From: Syngnathus acus
Lineage: Eukaryota; Chordata; Actinopteri; Syngnathiformes; Syngnathidae
Assembly (NCBI RefSeq): GCF_901709675.1
Contig: NC_051095.1
Span: 13,095,456 to 13,159,455 of the forward strand
Direction: 5' to 3'
DNA length: 64,000 nt
This document shows, one piece after another, positions 13,759-26,596 of the stretch. Numbering within the stretch: position 1 is the first letter of the stretch; each line of letters opens with the position of its first letter. The notes under the pieces were generated by a model. It did no database searches. It was not told the origin of the DNA and worked only from the letters and a program-made list of their open reading frames with translations. A program made the position numbers and the translations under genes.

Positions 13759-15090
13759 CTGCATTAACAATGGCATCTACCTCCAACACTGTGATATTGC
13801 CACTGTAGACCGAGATTTTCCCATCAAGTTTTTGATTCCTTGGATAGTGACTCACTTCAGGAAAACCTGATACAGAGACAGGAATGATCAAGTATGTCGT
13901 TGGTAAATTACATCAACAATATAAGACAGTAAATGTAATAAAAAAAATAATAATAAAAAAAAACGGTGGTGTTTGGTGTCGGACCTCCAGTGTGAGTCCA
14001 AGCTGGGATGTCATCCAGCCGTACAGAGTCAGTCCTGTAGTATTTACGCCTGACCTCCACAGGCTGAGTCAGCAGGAATCCTGAAACAAACAATCGACTA
14101 TGTTAAACTGATTTGGCCCAATTTACATTTCGCTAAGATAGCATGCAACCTATTGCAGATTCCTCCCACATTCCAAAAACATGCATTTTAGGTTCACTTA
14201 TGACTTTGAAGACATGATGGTTTAAAAACCGAGACATGCAATGAGAATCACTCACACATTGTGTCTTTGTGATTAGTTAAGACGAGAGTGTGTTATTGTT
14301 TTTATGCAATAATATGAACAATACAATGCTTCCAAATGCATTTGCAATTTGCAACTCCTTGCCAGTCCCCATATTGTAGATAGAACCCAACTCCGCAGTT
14401 CTTTCTGTTGTGACGTGTCGGTAGATATGGGGTACAATCGAGGAGTGTTTTTTGTGCTATTGCTTTGCCTTGGTGACAAGGAACTACAGTAGGTTCAAGT
14501 GAGTTGAGGAATTTCATCTGCTTTGTCTCCATCTTGTGGCATCTATAGGTAGTTCCAAACAATTTTGGGGCGGGTCAATTACACGTGGACTTCTGCTCTT
14601 AGCAGCAAAGCTCCTTTTTGCACAATCTGACTCTGTAACAGATTCCAAGATTTTCCAACGGGTAACATTTCACATTTTATGTAGTCAAATAGGTGCACCA
14701 GTCAGCCTCACCCTTGATCTCCTTCCAGTCGCCCTCGGTGGAGTTCAAGTCAACTTTCACAGCTGTCATCGTCCCAGTGTGTAGAGACGCTGTCAGTCCG
14801 CTGATGCCAATGAAAGTGCCCGATCTAACTCGCTTCCCTGGCGGCGAGGGGAAACAAATCCCCTGGGTGGGCCTCCAGCGGGTTGCTGTGGTAGTTGTAA
14901 AGTTCGCGGTGTTAATATGGCTGCAGACAGGACTTGTCACTGGATCGCATCCCAGCTGGAGACTTCCAGGAGTTAAAATAATATGCTTGAACCCGACACG
15001 GGCTGCAGCCACACGGGACACGGGCCTGCAGCCGGCGAACAGTAGCGGGGTTCTGATTTGTGAAAGTAGGCTTAATGTATGCATCGCCAT
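13759..15090 (-). CDS. macrod1: ADP-ribose glycohydrolase MACROD1, 5' part (coding exons 1-3)
   Basis: MACROD1 removes mono-ADP-ribose from acidic residues and hydrolyses O-acetyl-ADP-ribose; the mammalian protein is mainly mitochondrial. Exons on the minus strand are 15090-14712, 14080-13985 and 13866-13759. All junctions are in phase, and the gene continues past the left edge. Exon 1 encodes a basic, hydroxylated leader of about 107 residues (mitochondrial-type presequence) and then MTAVKVDLNS...DWKEIK, matching the conserved start of the mature human protein. Exon 2 gives the linker containing VRLDDIPAW. Exon 3 opens the macrodomain with KISVYSGNIT and LEVDAIVNA, the adenine/ribose-binding strand. 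The catalytic glycine-rich loop would be in exon 4, which is not in the window. The exon 2 donor is the weak GTCCGA. An internal ATG at 14769 could give a leaderless form. Being next to fermt3 matches human 11q13. Confidence 0.86.
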
Positions 15091-16925
15091 GTCTCACTCG
15101 GCAGTGGGACGTTTAATGCAAGGTCCACAGAAGTTACGTTTGTGTCAAATACAAATTTAGCTGTCTGGGTTCGCTTTCGCTGGCCTACATCTTCATCTCA
15201 TGGGCCATATTTGTTTTGAATTTGTAGAATGTACCATTACTCAAACGGGGGGGGGGGGGTTAAGGTGCAGGGAAATATTTTAGAGACTATGTCACGTAAG
15301 TGATAACAATTAAGCGATTGATGACACCTAAAGTTTTCAGTTTTCTGCAAAATTATTTATATTTGCGCACTATCTGAACTGTAAATCTTGATTAATCCAA
15401 CTACGAATGGACGCGACCAACCATAATAAACTGGTGACCCCTTTACGGACTGTTGGAAATTTGACGACGCGTAGGTGCCAGGCCAGCACACAACACAAAA
15501 ACAAAATAAAAATTGAAAATGAATGTGCAAACAGAAAATAACAAAAATCCACACAACTTTTAAATAACACATTGTGTGTGGCTATTTGCTTAGTCAAGCA
15601 AAGTTTCTTATCAATTTCAGAATTCATTTCAATGGAGCATAACATTGAATTTGAATCAGTGCATCACTGATCATTTAGAACTTGTGAGGTTTGTGTGCCA
15701 ATTTCTCAGTTATATTATGATAGTTAAATTTGTTTTGTCAACTATCACCGTTAAACACCATTAGATGAATAATTTAATTCCTTTTTCCCATTTAATTGGT
15801 TTTTTTTGGGAGAAAGGGGCACACCTCTTCATGGTTGTTGTTTTTTTAGTAGTATTACATTAAAAATGTAACCCCCTCCCCCCCCACACACACACACGCA
15901 CACACACTTTCCCTCCCCTACTTACATTTTATTGATTACTTATCAAATTACAGATTAAGACTGTATCCATGTCTTGAATTGAATTGATGGAAATAGAGTG
16001 TGACGATATATTATGGCCAATGTAGTATCACATCTATGGCGCAAATCATCGACACACCACAATGCCTACTATGTATCACCAGCCTGTCAATCAAAAGCTG
16101 TAGGCCTACCTCTTGTGCATTTCCGCCAGACGGAAACTGACAAAACGAAAAAGAAAAAAAAAAAGGAACATGCAACACTAAACACAGTTACAGAAATACA
16201 GCCTACCCAGCCAGAGGGAGGAGAAACACTTCAGCACACTTTCATGACAGTTTTGGACTTTTTCACAGATCTGACAGAGGAGCAGTTTTCCCGGCCCCCA
16301 TTTCATAAAAGATTGAACGAAGGAGACTGAAGGTACTGTCCTTATATATCTATATAAATGCATAAGTGTGTGCAGTGACATTGAACAATTACAAGGCATG
16401 GTGTGTGTGTATTGTGTTGTAGTTCTGTCTTTTTGATTCATTCAGCGAAGGTAAAATGTCAAAATATAAATTTTTTATTCCAAAACAGATCAAAAGATAC
16501 ATTTTAGTCTTCCTAAAAGAGATATAGATGTATCATCTGCTGGTAACATGTGAATCACGTCATCAGCAGGATCAGTCTTTTAGGATCTTAAATGTTTGGA
16601 CAATAACACACCTTCAGTCCAAACATACTATGTTTACATTTGTCTTCATATATTCACATGCAGTAGATGACCTTATGGACGTTGAATAAATACTTTGTCT
16701 GTGGTGACGGGAAAAAAAAAAGCGGAAGTGTGTTTCCCTGGCGATTAAGGCAGAAGCAGGAAGTGTTAGACAGGCTCACCCATCAAGTGTGTGTATCATG
16801 TGAGACTGAGCCTCACAAGTGAGTTTAATTGAATTGTGGTTGTTGTAGTATAAAAATGCATGCTTCTACATGTGGTGTGATACAACCCAATAACGTCCCC
16901 CTTCGATTCCCTTTCTGTCATGCAG
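15091..16925. promoter_or_regulatory. macrod1-fermt3 divergent intergenic region with fermt3 5' untranslated exon
   Basis: The two genes point away from each other, so their promoters lie in this 1.8 kb. A likely non-coding first exon of fermt3 ends at 16818, with donor GTGAGT at 16819 and acceptor TGCAG ending at 16925, one base before the start ATG. Just upstream, GCGGAAGTG (about 16721) and CAGGAAGTG (about 16756) are ETS-type motifs. Kindlin-3 is blood-cell specific, so PU.1/ETS control is plausible, but this is inference. No canonical TATA box is evident. A (C)n(CA)n microsatellite lies at 15871-15908. Confidence 0.5.
15871..15908 (+). repeat. (C)n(CA)n microsatellite
   Basis: A C-rich run passes directly into CA dinucleotides with one CG interruption. 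Confidence 0.9.
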
Positions 16926-16926
16926 C

Positions 16927-19900
16927 ATGGCGGTGTGGGACCTGTCCATCACAGTGGAGGATCTGGGGCCTGACGCTCCACCTGTCAGCCTCAGTGTGAC
17001 CTCTGAGCTCCACGTGGGAGGCGTTGTCCTCAAGCTTGTGGAGAAGACGCGTGAGTCGCTGTCTGTCTCTTTGACTCAGATGCAGACAGACTGTATGGGC
17101 ACCTACATACACATATTTCTTTACATGTTCTAGATTTGTATAGTGTTGGTTGATGTAACACATTATAGAATTTAAAAGTATACAAGTCTTTAAATTTACT
17201 GTCTGTTTGTGTGCGTAATGTAGAAATTCAGCGTGACTGGTCGGACCATGCGCTGTGGTGGGAACAGAAGCAGCAATGGCTGCTGCGGACATCCTGGACT
17301 CTGGAGAAATATGGCATTCACGCCGATGCCCGTTTGCTCTTCATGCCGCAGCATAAGCCCTTAAGGCTGGGCCTGCCCAACGGCATCACCCTGAGGCTCT
17401 GCGTCTGCTTCTCCAATCCCGTCTTCCAGACTATGATGGGCATCTGCACACTGCTCAGTGAGTTTATCACTCACTTTATTTTACATATTTATTGGATGCT
17501 GCCTCTTAATGTAAAGTCAACATATTTCCACAACTTAGTGAAAGCTGCTGCTGTGAATAATGATAAACTCGTGTTAGGTTTTGCATCAGTGGACACCCAA
17601 TGAGCACTTGAATTCCCCATTGATGTCTATGTCAGTCATTTTAAGTCTTATTTTAACAGATGTGTGATGTAGTATCATTTGTACAAGATAGTATAAGGAG
17701 CATACAATATTATGGAAAGTTGCCTATTTGTTTGCTCGTACAGCACATGCAGACATACAATACAGCCATACTCACAGGCCTATATTCTTTATCCTCTGCG
17801 AAAAACAACTATTACGACTAACATTACAGCATCTTACAAAGTTACTTAACGGAAGTTGCGATGAATTCTTCAAAACTAACAGTTTGCTTTTTACATTACA
17901 TTTCATTAAGTCTTTTTTTATTCACTACAACATTATAAAGTGCTATTGTCCTTATTTTGAAAAAATACATTGTGAAATTTCTAATTTGGGGGAGAGGTGG
18001 ATTCATGTGGAGAACTCGCCCGGTTAATACCCAAGCTCTGACCTCAGTTGACAACTCATTTGCAAGGACCCTGAATTGTCTTGAATATAGAACTCTCTGA
18101 TCTGCTCAACCATTGCGGCACAAAGCTTGCGATGATAGCGACCGAAATATAGATTGACGGATCGCAGTCGGAGACATGGTCCGCATGACAAAACAGGTTA
18201 GAAGTTGCTCTCGACTTCGCTTGCAAGCTGCAAAACAAACAAGCAAAAAATCAGTCGTGATTTCTCACAGCCAATTGACTGAATGTTAAACAGCAATATA
18301 TATGCATAGAGTTGAGTCCCAATTGACACTGATGTGACCTGAACACATAACCTTGGATCTAGAGTCAGACACACTACATCTGCACATGTTTACCTTGATT
18401 TCCCTCAAGTATTTGTCTTGTTTCTCTATATCTCTGAATCCTTTCACCACATTACAATCAATTTGAAAAAAATCATATTGGAGCAGACCTAAATTCTGAT
18501 ACGGACAAGTCTTTACCTTGTTGTAATCATCCTTTGACTTTCACAAAACTATACTGATGTGTGCTAACAATTAAATTCCTTTAAAAAAAAAAAAAAAAAA
18601 AACTTCCAATCAACAGGAAGTTAGAAAATAAAAGGTACGATATTGGAGCAAATTTTGCAAATGTTCATTACAACAAGAAAGAGAGATTTTAATCTTCAAG
18701 CCACTAAAAAAATAAACACTGATTTTCAGTTATGCCTGTTACCCCATTTGACCTGCCATAAATCTTTCTTTTTTTTTAAGAAGGACTTACAAAAGTTACT
18801 TTTTTAGTGTTGAACATGATGAATTATTCTCTGCGCGTGCACCTACAAGCGCTGTCAGTTGACAGTCTTCACACACTGACATATTTTTCAAAAAGGAGTC
18901 AAACAATTGAATGAATTCAATTGAACATTTTGGCACATTTGACCTCCACAGATATCCGTCACCCAGAGGAGCTCTCACTCCTTCGGCCAGTAGAGGAGAA
19001 GAAAAAGAAGAAGGACAAAAATTCAGCAGAGGAGATTTTTGACCTGACTGTGGTGCCTCTCTCCTCAGGTATACTCATCATTCGCTATCATCAATATTCC
19101 CATATGGATGGAAAAATTGAAGCCTTGTTGTGGAGTCACGTTTTGTCGAAGACAAACTAACTCTTAACATAAGACAAACAAAGACAAAATACTTGAAACA
19201 AGGTTCCTTTTTTGTGCAAGATTTTAGTTTATTATTCTCTGCTTGTTCCCCTAAGAATAACAAGAAAAACATTCTTTATTGTGTAAACATCCTAAAAATG
19301 AACATTTATGACTGTTTTCAACATCAGAATCACTTTTCACACTACTCTTTGTTCGCAGCATCTCTGCCCAGTTTGTACAACGGCATGCCGGCTCATTTTG
19401 TCGGCTCGCCTCAGTTGGAGGCCATCTACAAGATGTTGTCAGTCCCTCAGCCTCCTCCTGCCCCTGAAGTCATAACCAAGCAGTACCGCCCAGCCAGCGT
19501 GGTGGACAAGGCCCACATCAACGGCAGGTACATTCACCACACACGCACGCTTTTATGTTGAACCCGTTGATGAATAAACAGAATATGCCGGAAAATGACT
19601 AAAGTGGAATTTGTGAATGGGGTCACAATATTCTGTCAGTACTGATTGAGCCATCTAGGGATGCACACTGTTATTACAACTTAAAACAGGTCAGCAGCAG
19701 TGAACTTTTTTACTTGCAAAAACTAATCCGGGGCCAATCTGAGTACAGTTGCCCATCCCTGCTATGGATCAAATAAATGCATGTGACCTCTTTCCCTCAG
19801 GTGGTTGGATTCGTCCCGTTGTCTGATGCAGCAGGGCATCCAAGAAAATGACCGACTGTGGCTTCGTTTCAAATATTTTACTCTCTATGATATAGAACCC

Positions 19901-22741
19901 AAGGTGCGTGTGTGTTGTTAGTTAGAGCACACGTATAATTGGACATATTGGTGGTGTCTTTGCCCTCTCTCAGAATTCAATGCTCAGGAGAGATGTTTGT
20001 GAATTTTCAGTATGATACGGTGCGTCTGACGCAACTGTATGAACAAGCTCGCTGGGCCATACTGTTGGAGGATATTGACTGCACTGAGGAGGAGATGATG
20101 CTGTTTGGAGCTTTACAGGTAGAGCACTGCAGCAGCGTGCAAAAATAAAAAGCGTGAAAAGCTGAATAAGAATCTGCTCATTTGAAAAATCCCCATGATA
20201 CATTGTCTTGCTGTCTAGCCTGGTGTGCATCTAAAATTCACTCTTGCAGTATCACGTCAGCAAGGTGTCGCAGTCAGAGCCGCAGACAATGAACTCGACC
20301 GCAGCCATGGATGACCTTGAGTCGGCACTTCAATCCCTGGAGGCCAAAATGGAGAGCGAGAGCAGCTCTGCCTCTGACATGCTGGTCAGACACGATGAAT
20401 GCATAATGCTGTCTTTCATTCAATGTCATCAGCCTTCGGAGCAATTAAGAATTCAACGAAGAACGCCAAGCAAGTGAAGCTTTATCTTTTTTCTTTTCCT
20501 ACAGGATAACATGACAGCACCAGAACTCAACGATTACCTGAAGATTTTCAGGTACTCTTTGATACTTATGACGTGCTAATTCTAATTGAACAGTAATCCT
20601 ATAGACCTGGGGATAGGGAACAAGCCCAATAATGAACTAGCAAGAGAAACTGACACCCCAGGCTCCTCGCCAATATGAATAGCTTGTCTCTCTTTGACAT
20701 CTTTCATTTACAAAACACACTAAAAAAATGCACTGCACTGACCAAGTGTAGAAAGGAAATACTGTTGTGCAACGCAGGCAAACGACACAGGCTACGTTCA
20801 TTTGATCCAATGTCGCAGCCTTTTCCAAAACACATTTTATCCCAAATTGGAAATGCTGATGTGTTTCAGGCCAAAGAAATTGACTCTGAAGGGATACAAG
20901 CAGCACTGGTTCAAGTTCCAGGACACCTCAATTTCCTATTTCAAGAGCAAAGAGGAAAGCATTGGAGAGCCTATTCAACAGATTAACCTTAAAGGTACAG
21001 TATGTTATTGTAGCTTGAAACACAATCCTTACTCAGGAAAGCATTTTTGGTTATGCCAAGCTGGATATAGAACATAAGTACATCCTGTTGTGAATTTGAA
21101 TGAACATTGGTGTCCCTTGAACCACATTGCTAGCATGGCACAACACAAATGAAGGCGTACCAAGTTGTAGTGTCAACCCTTAATTTGACACACAGGCTGT
21201 GAAGTGGTGCCAGATGTCAACATGGCAGCTCAAAAGTTCCTCATCAGGCTGCTGATACCAGCTCCCGAAGGCATGAATGAAGTCTATCTCCGCTGTGAAA
21301 ATGTGAGGACAAACCACCAACACCTCGCATCTCGCTCTCAACCTTTTAATGACGGTGTTATTCTCGACCATCTCTCTCTCCGGCTTATAGGAGGAGCAAT
21401 ATGCACGGTGGATGGCTGCATGTCGCCTGGCCTCCAAAGGCAAGAGCTTGGCAGACAGCAGCTACCATAGCGAAATACGCAGCATCCGGTCCTTCTTGGC
21501 AATGCAAAACACGAGCTCAAGTTCTCATGGCAACGCAGCTGCTACACACGAAAGCATAAACACGCTCAGTTTGGTGTCACCCCGATATCATAAAAAGTAC
21601 AAAACCAAACAGGTGGGAATACAGAAAAGCGGGTTAAATCTTGATGTCAAAGCCGATCTGTGTTAAAATGGTTTTCATCACTGCAAAAATGTCATGGATG
21701 GTCAACAAACAATTTTGCAACAAAGATGGGCAATGGAATAATACCTATAGGCATGTGTTCTTTATCCTCTGTGAAGAATGATACTATACGGAAACATCAC
21801 TGAGATTATCTGAATGCACAGTATTGGATAGTCTAGTTGTCTCATCTTAAGTTATATTAAGACACCTCGGTTTCTTGGCAAAGGAAAAATATATTTAGCC
21901 TTGACCTGAGATAGATTTTATCCTGGTGAGGTTGTAGATAATAGGACACAATTACACTTTGCACTTGGACCTTTGAGGTGATTTACAGAACTTGGACCCA
22001 CTAAATGTTCACTTAGAGCAACTCAAAAGGGAATTATTCTGACAATTGACTGTGCGTGTGACCATGCAGCTGACCCCTCGTATCCTGGATGCCTACCAGA
22101 ATGTGGCTCAGCTCTCAATGGTGGATGCAGTCTCGCGCTTCCTGCAGATCTGGCAGGCCCTGCCCGACTTTGGCCTCTCATATGTCGTAGTCAGGTTCAG
22201 TCATACATTTGTTTTCAAGCTTTTTATTGTTTAAATTACAGCAGTACTGTCATACCATACCTGTCCAAACAACAAGAGCTTGACACAACAACTGCTAAGT
22301 ATTGTAGTTTTTTTGTGTCTTAACAGGTTCAAAGGAAGCCGTAAAGACGAGGTACTGGGCATCGCTCCCAACCGTCTGATCCGCATCGATTTGGGTGTGG
22401 GCGACGTGGTGAAGACCTGGCGTTACAACAATATGAAACAGTGGAACGTCAACTGGGACATTCGACAGGTGTGATTAGTATATATATAGATATATATACA
22501 CAATCTATCTATCTATCTGTATTTATATATGGATATATAATATATTTCAATCACCTCCCAGGTGGCCATAGAGTTTGAGGGTAACATCAACATTGCCTTC
22601 AGCTGCGTGACAGCCGACTGCAAGATCGTTCACGAGTTCATCGGGGGCTACATCTTCATGTCGACGCGCAGCCGTGATAAGAGTGACAAGCTCAACGAGG
22701 AACTCTTCCACAAGCTAACTGGTGGACACGAGGCGCTCTAG
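16927..22741 (+). CDS. fermt3: Kindlin-3 (fermitin family member 3), complete
   Basis: Kindlin-3 is a cytoplasmic FERM-type adaptor that binds integrin beta tails and, with talin, activates integrins in blood cells. Fourteen coding exons: 16927-17050, 17224-17457, 18952-19068, 19359-19527, 19801-19903, 20011-20118, 20250-20384, 20505-20551, 20870-20994, 21196-21302, 21391-21612, 22070-22194, 22327-22468, 22562-22741. The product is 645 aa (human 667). Diagnostic text includes [12 protein letters not shown] (F0/F1), [23 protein letters not shown] (F2), a PH domain from about residue 345 ([12 protein letters not shown]) and F3 with [11 protein letters not shown]. The integrin-binding Gln-Trp pair is Q577-W578. 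GMPAHF, GSRKDE and the ending GGHEAL favour kindlin-3 over kindlin-1 or -2. The start is taken at 16927, right after an acceptor; it is about 12 residues shorter than mammals at the N-terminus, so an upstream coding exon cannot be excluded. Confidence 0.93.
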
Positions 22742-22985
22742 AACTCAAATACACCAAATGATCTTGATCTCTTTGAATTGTAGGCATTCAAAATATCATG
22801 ACTACGATAGGTATTTTCTTTCTAGTGCTACAAATGTCAAAAGATCAAAAGCAACCAAGTGACATGCATTACACAAACAACCCTCATGTATTTGTACTTA
22901 CTTTGTGTTACTAGCTCAATAGCTAATGAATTGCGTGCGAGAACACAAACAGATGCCAACAGCAAATGCGTACCACTTACACTTT

Positions 22986-22991
22986 AATAAA
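22986..22991 (+). terminator. fermt3 polyadenylation signal
   Basis: AATAAA lies about 245 bp after the fermt3 stop codon, followed by a T/G-rich stretch. Confidence 0.65.
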
Positions 22992-23173
22992 ATAAATTGA
23001 GCATGTTTCATCTTCACTTGTGTGCACATCCTTTTGTCAAGGCATCTGGTGCCATTGCAATTTTCACACTGATATGCTGATCATTCATCTCAGATCATTT
23101 TAGGTCTGCCAATTATCACTGAAGATTAAAAGGGAAAGTCGACCAAAACAAATTGTTGACAATTAGTCTCAGT

Positions 23174-23510
23174 ATTAAAGATCAAAGATTAAGATTAAAG
23201 TTAAAGATTAAAGTCCCAATGATCGTCACACACACACCTGGGTGTGGTGAAATTTGTCCTCTGCATTTAACCCATCCCCGTGTGATTTTAATCCATCCCC
23301 TGGGGGAGAGGGGAGCAGTGAGCAGCAGCGGTGCCGCGCTCGGGAATCAGTTGGTGATCTAACCCCCCAATTCCAACCCTTAATGCTGAGTGCCAAGCAG
23401 GGAGGCAATAGGTCCCATTTTTATAGTCTTTGGTATGACCCGGCCGGGGTTTGAACCCACAACCTTCCAGTCTCAGGGCGGACACTCTACCACTAGGCCA
23501 TTGAGCTGGC
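23174..23510 (-). mobile_element. tRNA-derived SINE, minus orientation (copy 1)
   Basis: Read on the minus strand, the right end is a tRNA-like head with an A box (GGCCTAGTGGTAGAG, about 23485-23499) and a B box (GGTTCAAACCC, 23447-23457). A conserved body follows, and then a tail of TTAAAG-like repeats at 23174-23215. A second copy, almost identical in sequence and in the same orientation, is at 55450-55760. The family is widespread in fishes. It lies between the convergent 3' ends of fermt3 and trpt1. Confidence 0.85.
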
Positions 23511-23564
23511 TTTTGGGGTTGACTTCCCCTTAAATAGGTGTGAATGTGAATGCTTGTTTGTCTA

Positions 23565-23665
23565 CTGTTTATTTGGCCTGTGAATAACTGGCGACCAGTC
23601 CCGGGTGTAACCTGCCAAAATCAGCTTGAATATGCTCCAGCTCACCCGTGACCCCAATGCAGAAG
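23565..23665 (-). mobile_element. Fragment of the second SINE family
   Basis: The text around TGGCGACCAGTC and ATGCTCCAGCTCACCCGTGACCC is a diverged piece of the SINE seen intact at 26597-26957. It overlaps the presumed 3' UTR of trpt1, and the only good minus-strand AATAAA (23568-23573) lies in it. Confidence 0.6.
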
Positions 23666-23716
23666 AGTGATATAAAAAAAAAATTGATGGACTTGTTGAT
23701 CGGTCTTCTGCTGGAA

Positions 23717-25127
23717 TCACAGCGGTAGGATGCGCCCTAAAAAGAAAGGACACGTCACCTTGCCTTCAAGATAGGAAAAAATTTACTCTGTTGATCCGTT
23801 TGAAGAATGTCTTACTCGTAGGCTTGAGTTGTATGGCTCGGCTAAAGTACCCCGGGGGTAGTTTTCCTTCAACGTTCCCGGTTGTCAACAACACACGGTT
23901 CTCTGACCAGAAGAACTCAATACCGTCTGCCCAGTCACATTCAGTTATGTTAGGTTTTCTTTTTTGGACCTGTACTTGATGTCAATCAACTGTGTGTAAT
24001 CTTACCGGCAAGAGCTTTGGGTATGTCAATAAATATAGCTAGATCACAGTCTTTCCTCATACCTAGTTAAAAATGCAAAAAATAAAACACTTTCATTTAA
24101 AAGTGTGTCTTTTAATGCAATGCACACAGTTAATTTTTAGCATACCACTTATTACGCCATCCTCTTGTGGCAAGCCTGGAGCCAGATGAATGTGCATCCT
24201 CCTCATGCGACTCAAGCCTTGCCGCTGTATGGAGCACCAATTGCGCATGTAGGATCCGTGAACAGCCTCAACAGGACAGTCGGGAGAACCGGCCAAAACC
24301 GGCTTCAGCTCCAAATTGGATACCTGGACACACATTTCCAAGCAGTCTTAACACTGACTGCACTCATCAAAATGAGTGCACTGGAGATTCCAGGATCAAA
24401 TATATGCACGTAGCTAAAGCAGTCACAGCCATGCAGGGTTGAGCTTGATAACAACACATACTGTACCTGCATTGTGTGTCCCTGATTGGCACGAATCTCC
24501 AAGTGGCCATCTTCTGGATGAGGACGAAGCTTAAAACGCTGCTTATCATTTGAGGCCACCACTCTCTCAACATCTTCCAGTTTGTACGAGTGGAACTGTG
24601 GGTGAGCCAAGAGGTCCCTGACAGACAGGTAGCCATCTATAGAAAGTTAAAATGATTTTGGGACACGTGATAACAGAAGGTCAACTAATCGGTTCACTAT
24701 CGAACAATACATTGAATGAATCCATTATTCTACTTTCCTGCACTGCTTATTTGTGCTGAATGATTTTGAAAAATAATCTACCAGTAATTGCAATTTTTCT
24801 TCCTTAATATTGTGATTTAATATGTGATCATTTGTCCAAGACCTGCCATTTGGTATGGAATAAGAAGCAGCTGTTTTCAACTCACCCAAACTTAAATGTA
24901 GACCCATCTGATTGGCACCATGGCGAAGAGCGTAGGACATAGATTTAGACAACCTGACGTCTCTGTCCTGGCAGGGGAAAGCGAAACGATTCTAATGTCA
25001 TTTGATACTGTACAGCTGTAGCTATTGTCATGTTTATTCATCTTTAAAAAGTAAAAGCTCTACAAAGACCAAACTATTCAAGTTAATTGAATTCATGCAT
25101 AACACGCACCTCATGTGGATCTCTCAT
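23717..25127 (-). CDS. trpt1: tRNA 2'-phosphotransferase 1, complete
   Basis: TRPT1 (KptA/Tpt1 family) transfers the splice-junction 2'-phosphate of tRNA to NAD+, giving ADP-ribose 1'',2''-cyclic phosphate; some members also ADP-ribosylate nucleic-acid ends. Minus-strand exons: 25127-25110, 24967-24886, 24636-24467, 24323-24146, 24062-24006, 23926-23816, 23736-23717. They total 636 nt and encode 211 aa with every phase consistent. The protein begins MRDPHEDRDVRLSKSMSYALRHG; R21-H22 and the Arg of KQRF (R67) are members of the family's R-H-R-R catalytic set. RANQGHTMQ, the RMHIHLAPGLP block and GMRKDCDLAIFID follow as in human. The 18-nt first exon is short but is followed by a canonical donor. 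The C-terminus (PTRRILPL) is shorter than in mammals. Human FERMT3 and TRPT1 are also neighbours. Confidence 0.9.
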
Positions 25128-25885
25128 GAAATACAATTTGAGAATCGATAGGTATGCCAATACATAGGGCTAGAAACAGTTCAATGACAGCAGATTTTAA
25201 AATTGCTGTTAGGTTAAACCAAAACAGATTCGAATCAGGAACTTTCATAACATAATAATCAAAACTTAATATCATAACAGTTGTCTCAAGAAAATGACAC
25301 TTAGATAATACAAGCATAATTTTCTTTTTATGTCAGTGAGATAAATTATATCACTGGAATAATCTTTAAGATATACGTACGTCTGATAATACTGGTCTCG
25401 TGGAAATCAGTTAATATTCGAATTTTCACACACGTGCCTAAAGAAAAGCTATCATTTTATTATTATATTTTTTAAAGAATATTTAAGTCCTCCCTTCCCC
25501 TTTGCCAAGTTGCCTGTTGTCTTTAACTCTCACGATACATTGATTTTGCAGCCAAAAACATCCCAAACTCACAACCTTTGTTTCTCAAATCAGCACTTCT
25601 ACTTCTTTTTTTTGAATTATCTTTTTAGTCAGGTACAGCTTGAATAGTTTTACCACCTCACCCAAATTCACCTTTTCACAATCACCACCACGTTTCCCTC
25701 TCTTTCCTCTTCTTCCTCCTCTGTCAGAATCCATTAGGCTGGAGTGTTTACATTGCTACGCGAGCCCTCGTCACGTGACACTGTCAAACAAGCGAGCACT
25801 TCCGGTGTATGTGACGCGGCCCGGAGGTGGAGGTGTTTGCTCATTGAGATATGTGGTTTGTCGTACAAGACAACGTTTGCCGTGG
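25128..25885. promoter_or_regulatory. trpt1-zbtb3 divergent promoter region and zbtb3 5' untranslated exon
   Basis: This region separates two divergent genes. About 25760-25830 it becomes GC-rich and contains the palindromic E-box CACGTG (25772-25777) and an ETS/GABP-like CACTTCCGG (about 25797). A likely non-coding zbtb3 exon ends at 25885 before donor GTAAGA. It would join the acceptor TTGCCAG ending at 27407, three bases before the zbtb3 ATG. No trpt1 upstream exon was identified. Confidence 0.5.
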
Positions 25886-26596
25886 GTAAGATCATCATCT
25901 TCGCTTGTTTATTATCATGTTAACAGACTCTAAATGGCGGAGAAATATTCACAACGAGCTAAAATACGAGGTTGTGTTTGTTGTCGTGTTTTGATGCTAC
26001 ACGTGTTGCTATGGCAGTGTCTCGTCTTACATTGTTACCTTTTAGTGTTTTGCCCACAACAGTTTTCAGTTGGAATTTGCATGAGTTTGATTTGACAGAG
26101 GTGGGTAGAATAGTGATGTTACGGATGTATAATAAAAAAGTAGTCCTTCAAAAAATGATTTGCATAAGAGTATTTCTTTTTTTGAAAAACAACTAAAGTG
26201 TTCGTAACTGATCGGTAACGTCTGATTTCTCTCTCTCTCTCTCTCTTTTTTTTTTTTTTAAATCAAACCATGAATCCAAAATTAGAAAAAATATCAACAA
26301 CATCACTATAACCGGAAAAAACAAGATACATTTATTTTTTATTAAACAACCTTTTTCTTTCAATTCTGATACAAGAAATTGAATTAAATTCACTTTTTGT
26401 TTACACTCGCGAAACAGTACATAGATGTTTTAAGGGACACTTAAAGTAGTGGAAATTTTGTGCCGACTCCCATTCATCCTGAGTTTAAATGTGAACAATG
26501 AAAAATAATGTACAGAATTATTATGGCCACATCAATGGTGGAGAAACGTTTTGAACTGATTTATCTTGGTCTATTCTTATAAATTGAATGAACTCA

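Noticed and set aside
23562-23753. Longer trpt1 C-terminus (63-codon ORF)
   Set aside because: Joining exon 6 to the acceptor at 23737 puts translation in another frame, which ends at TGA 23717; the long ORF is not in phase.
25640-25933. 97-codon plus-strand ORF near the zbtb3 promoter
   Set aside because: It spans the GC-rich promoter and the donor at 25886. The known zbtb3 start is at 27411 and the N-terminal BTB sequence is complete without it.
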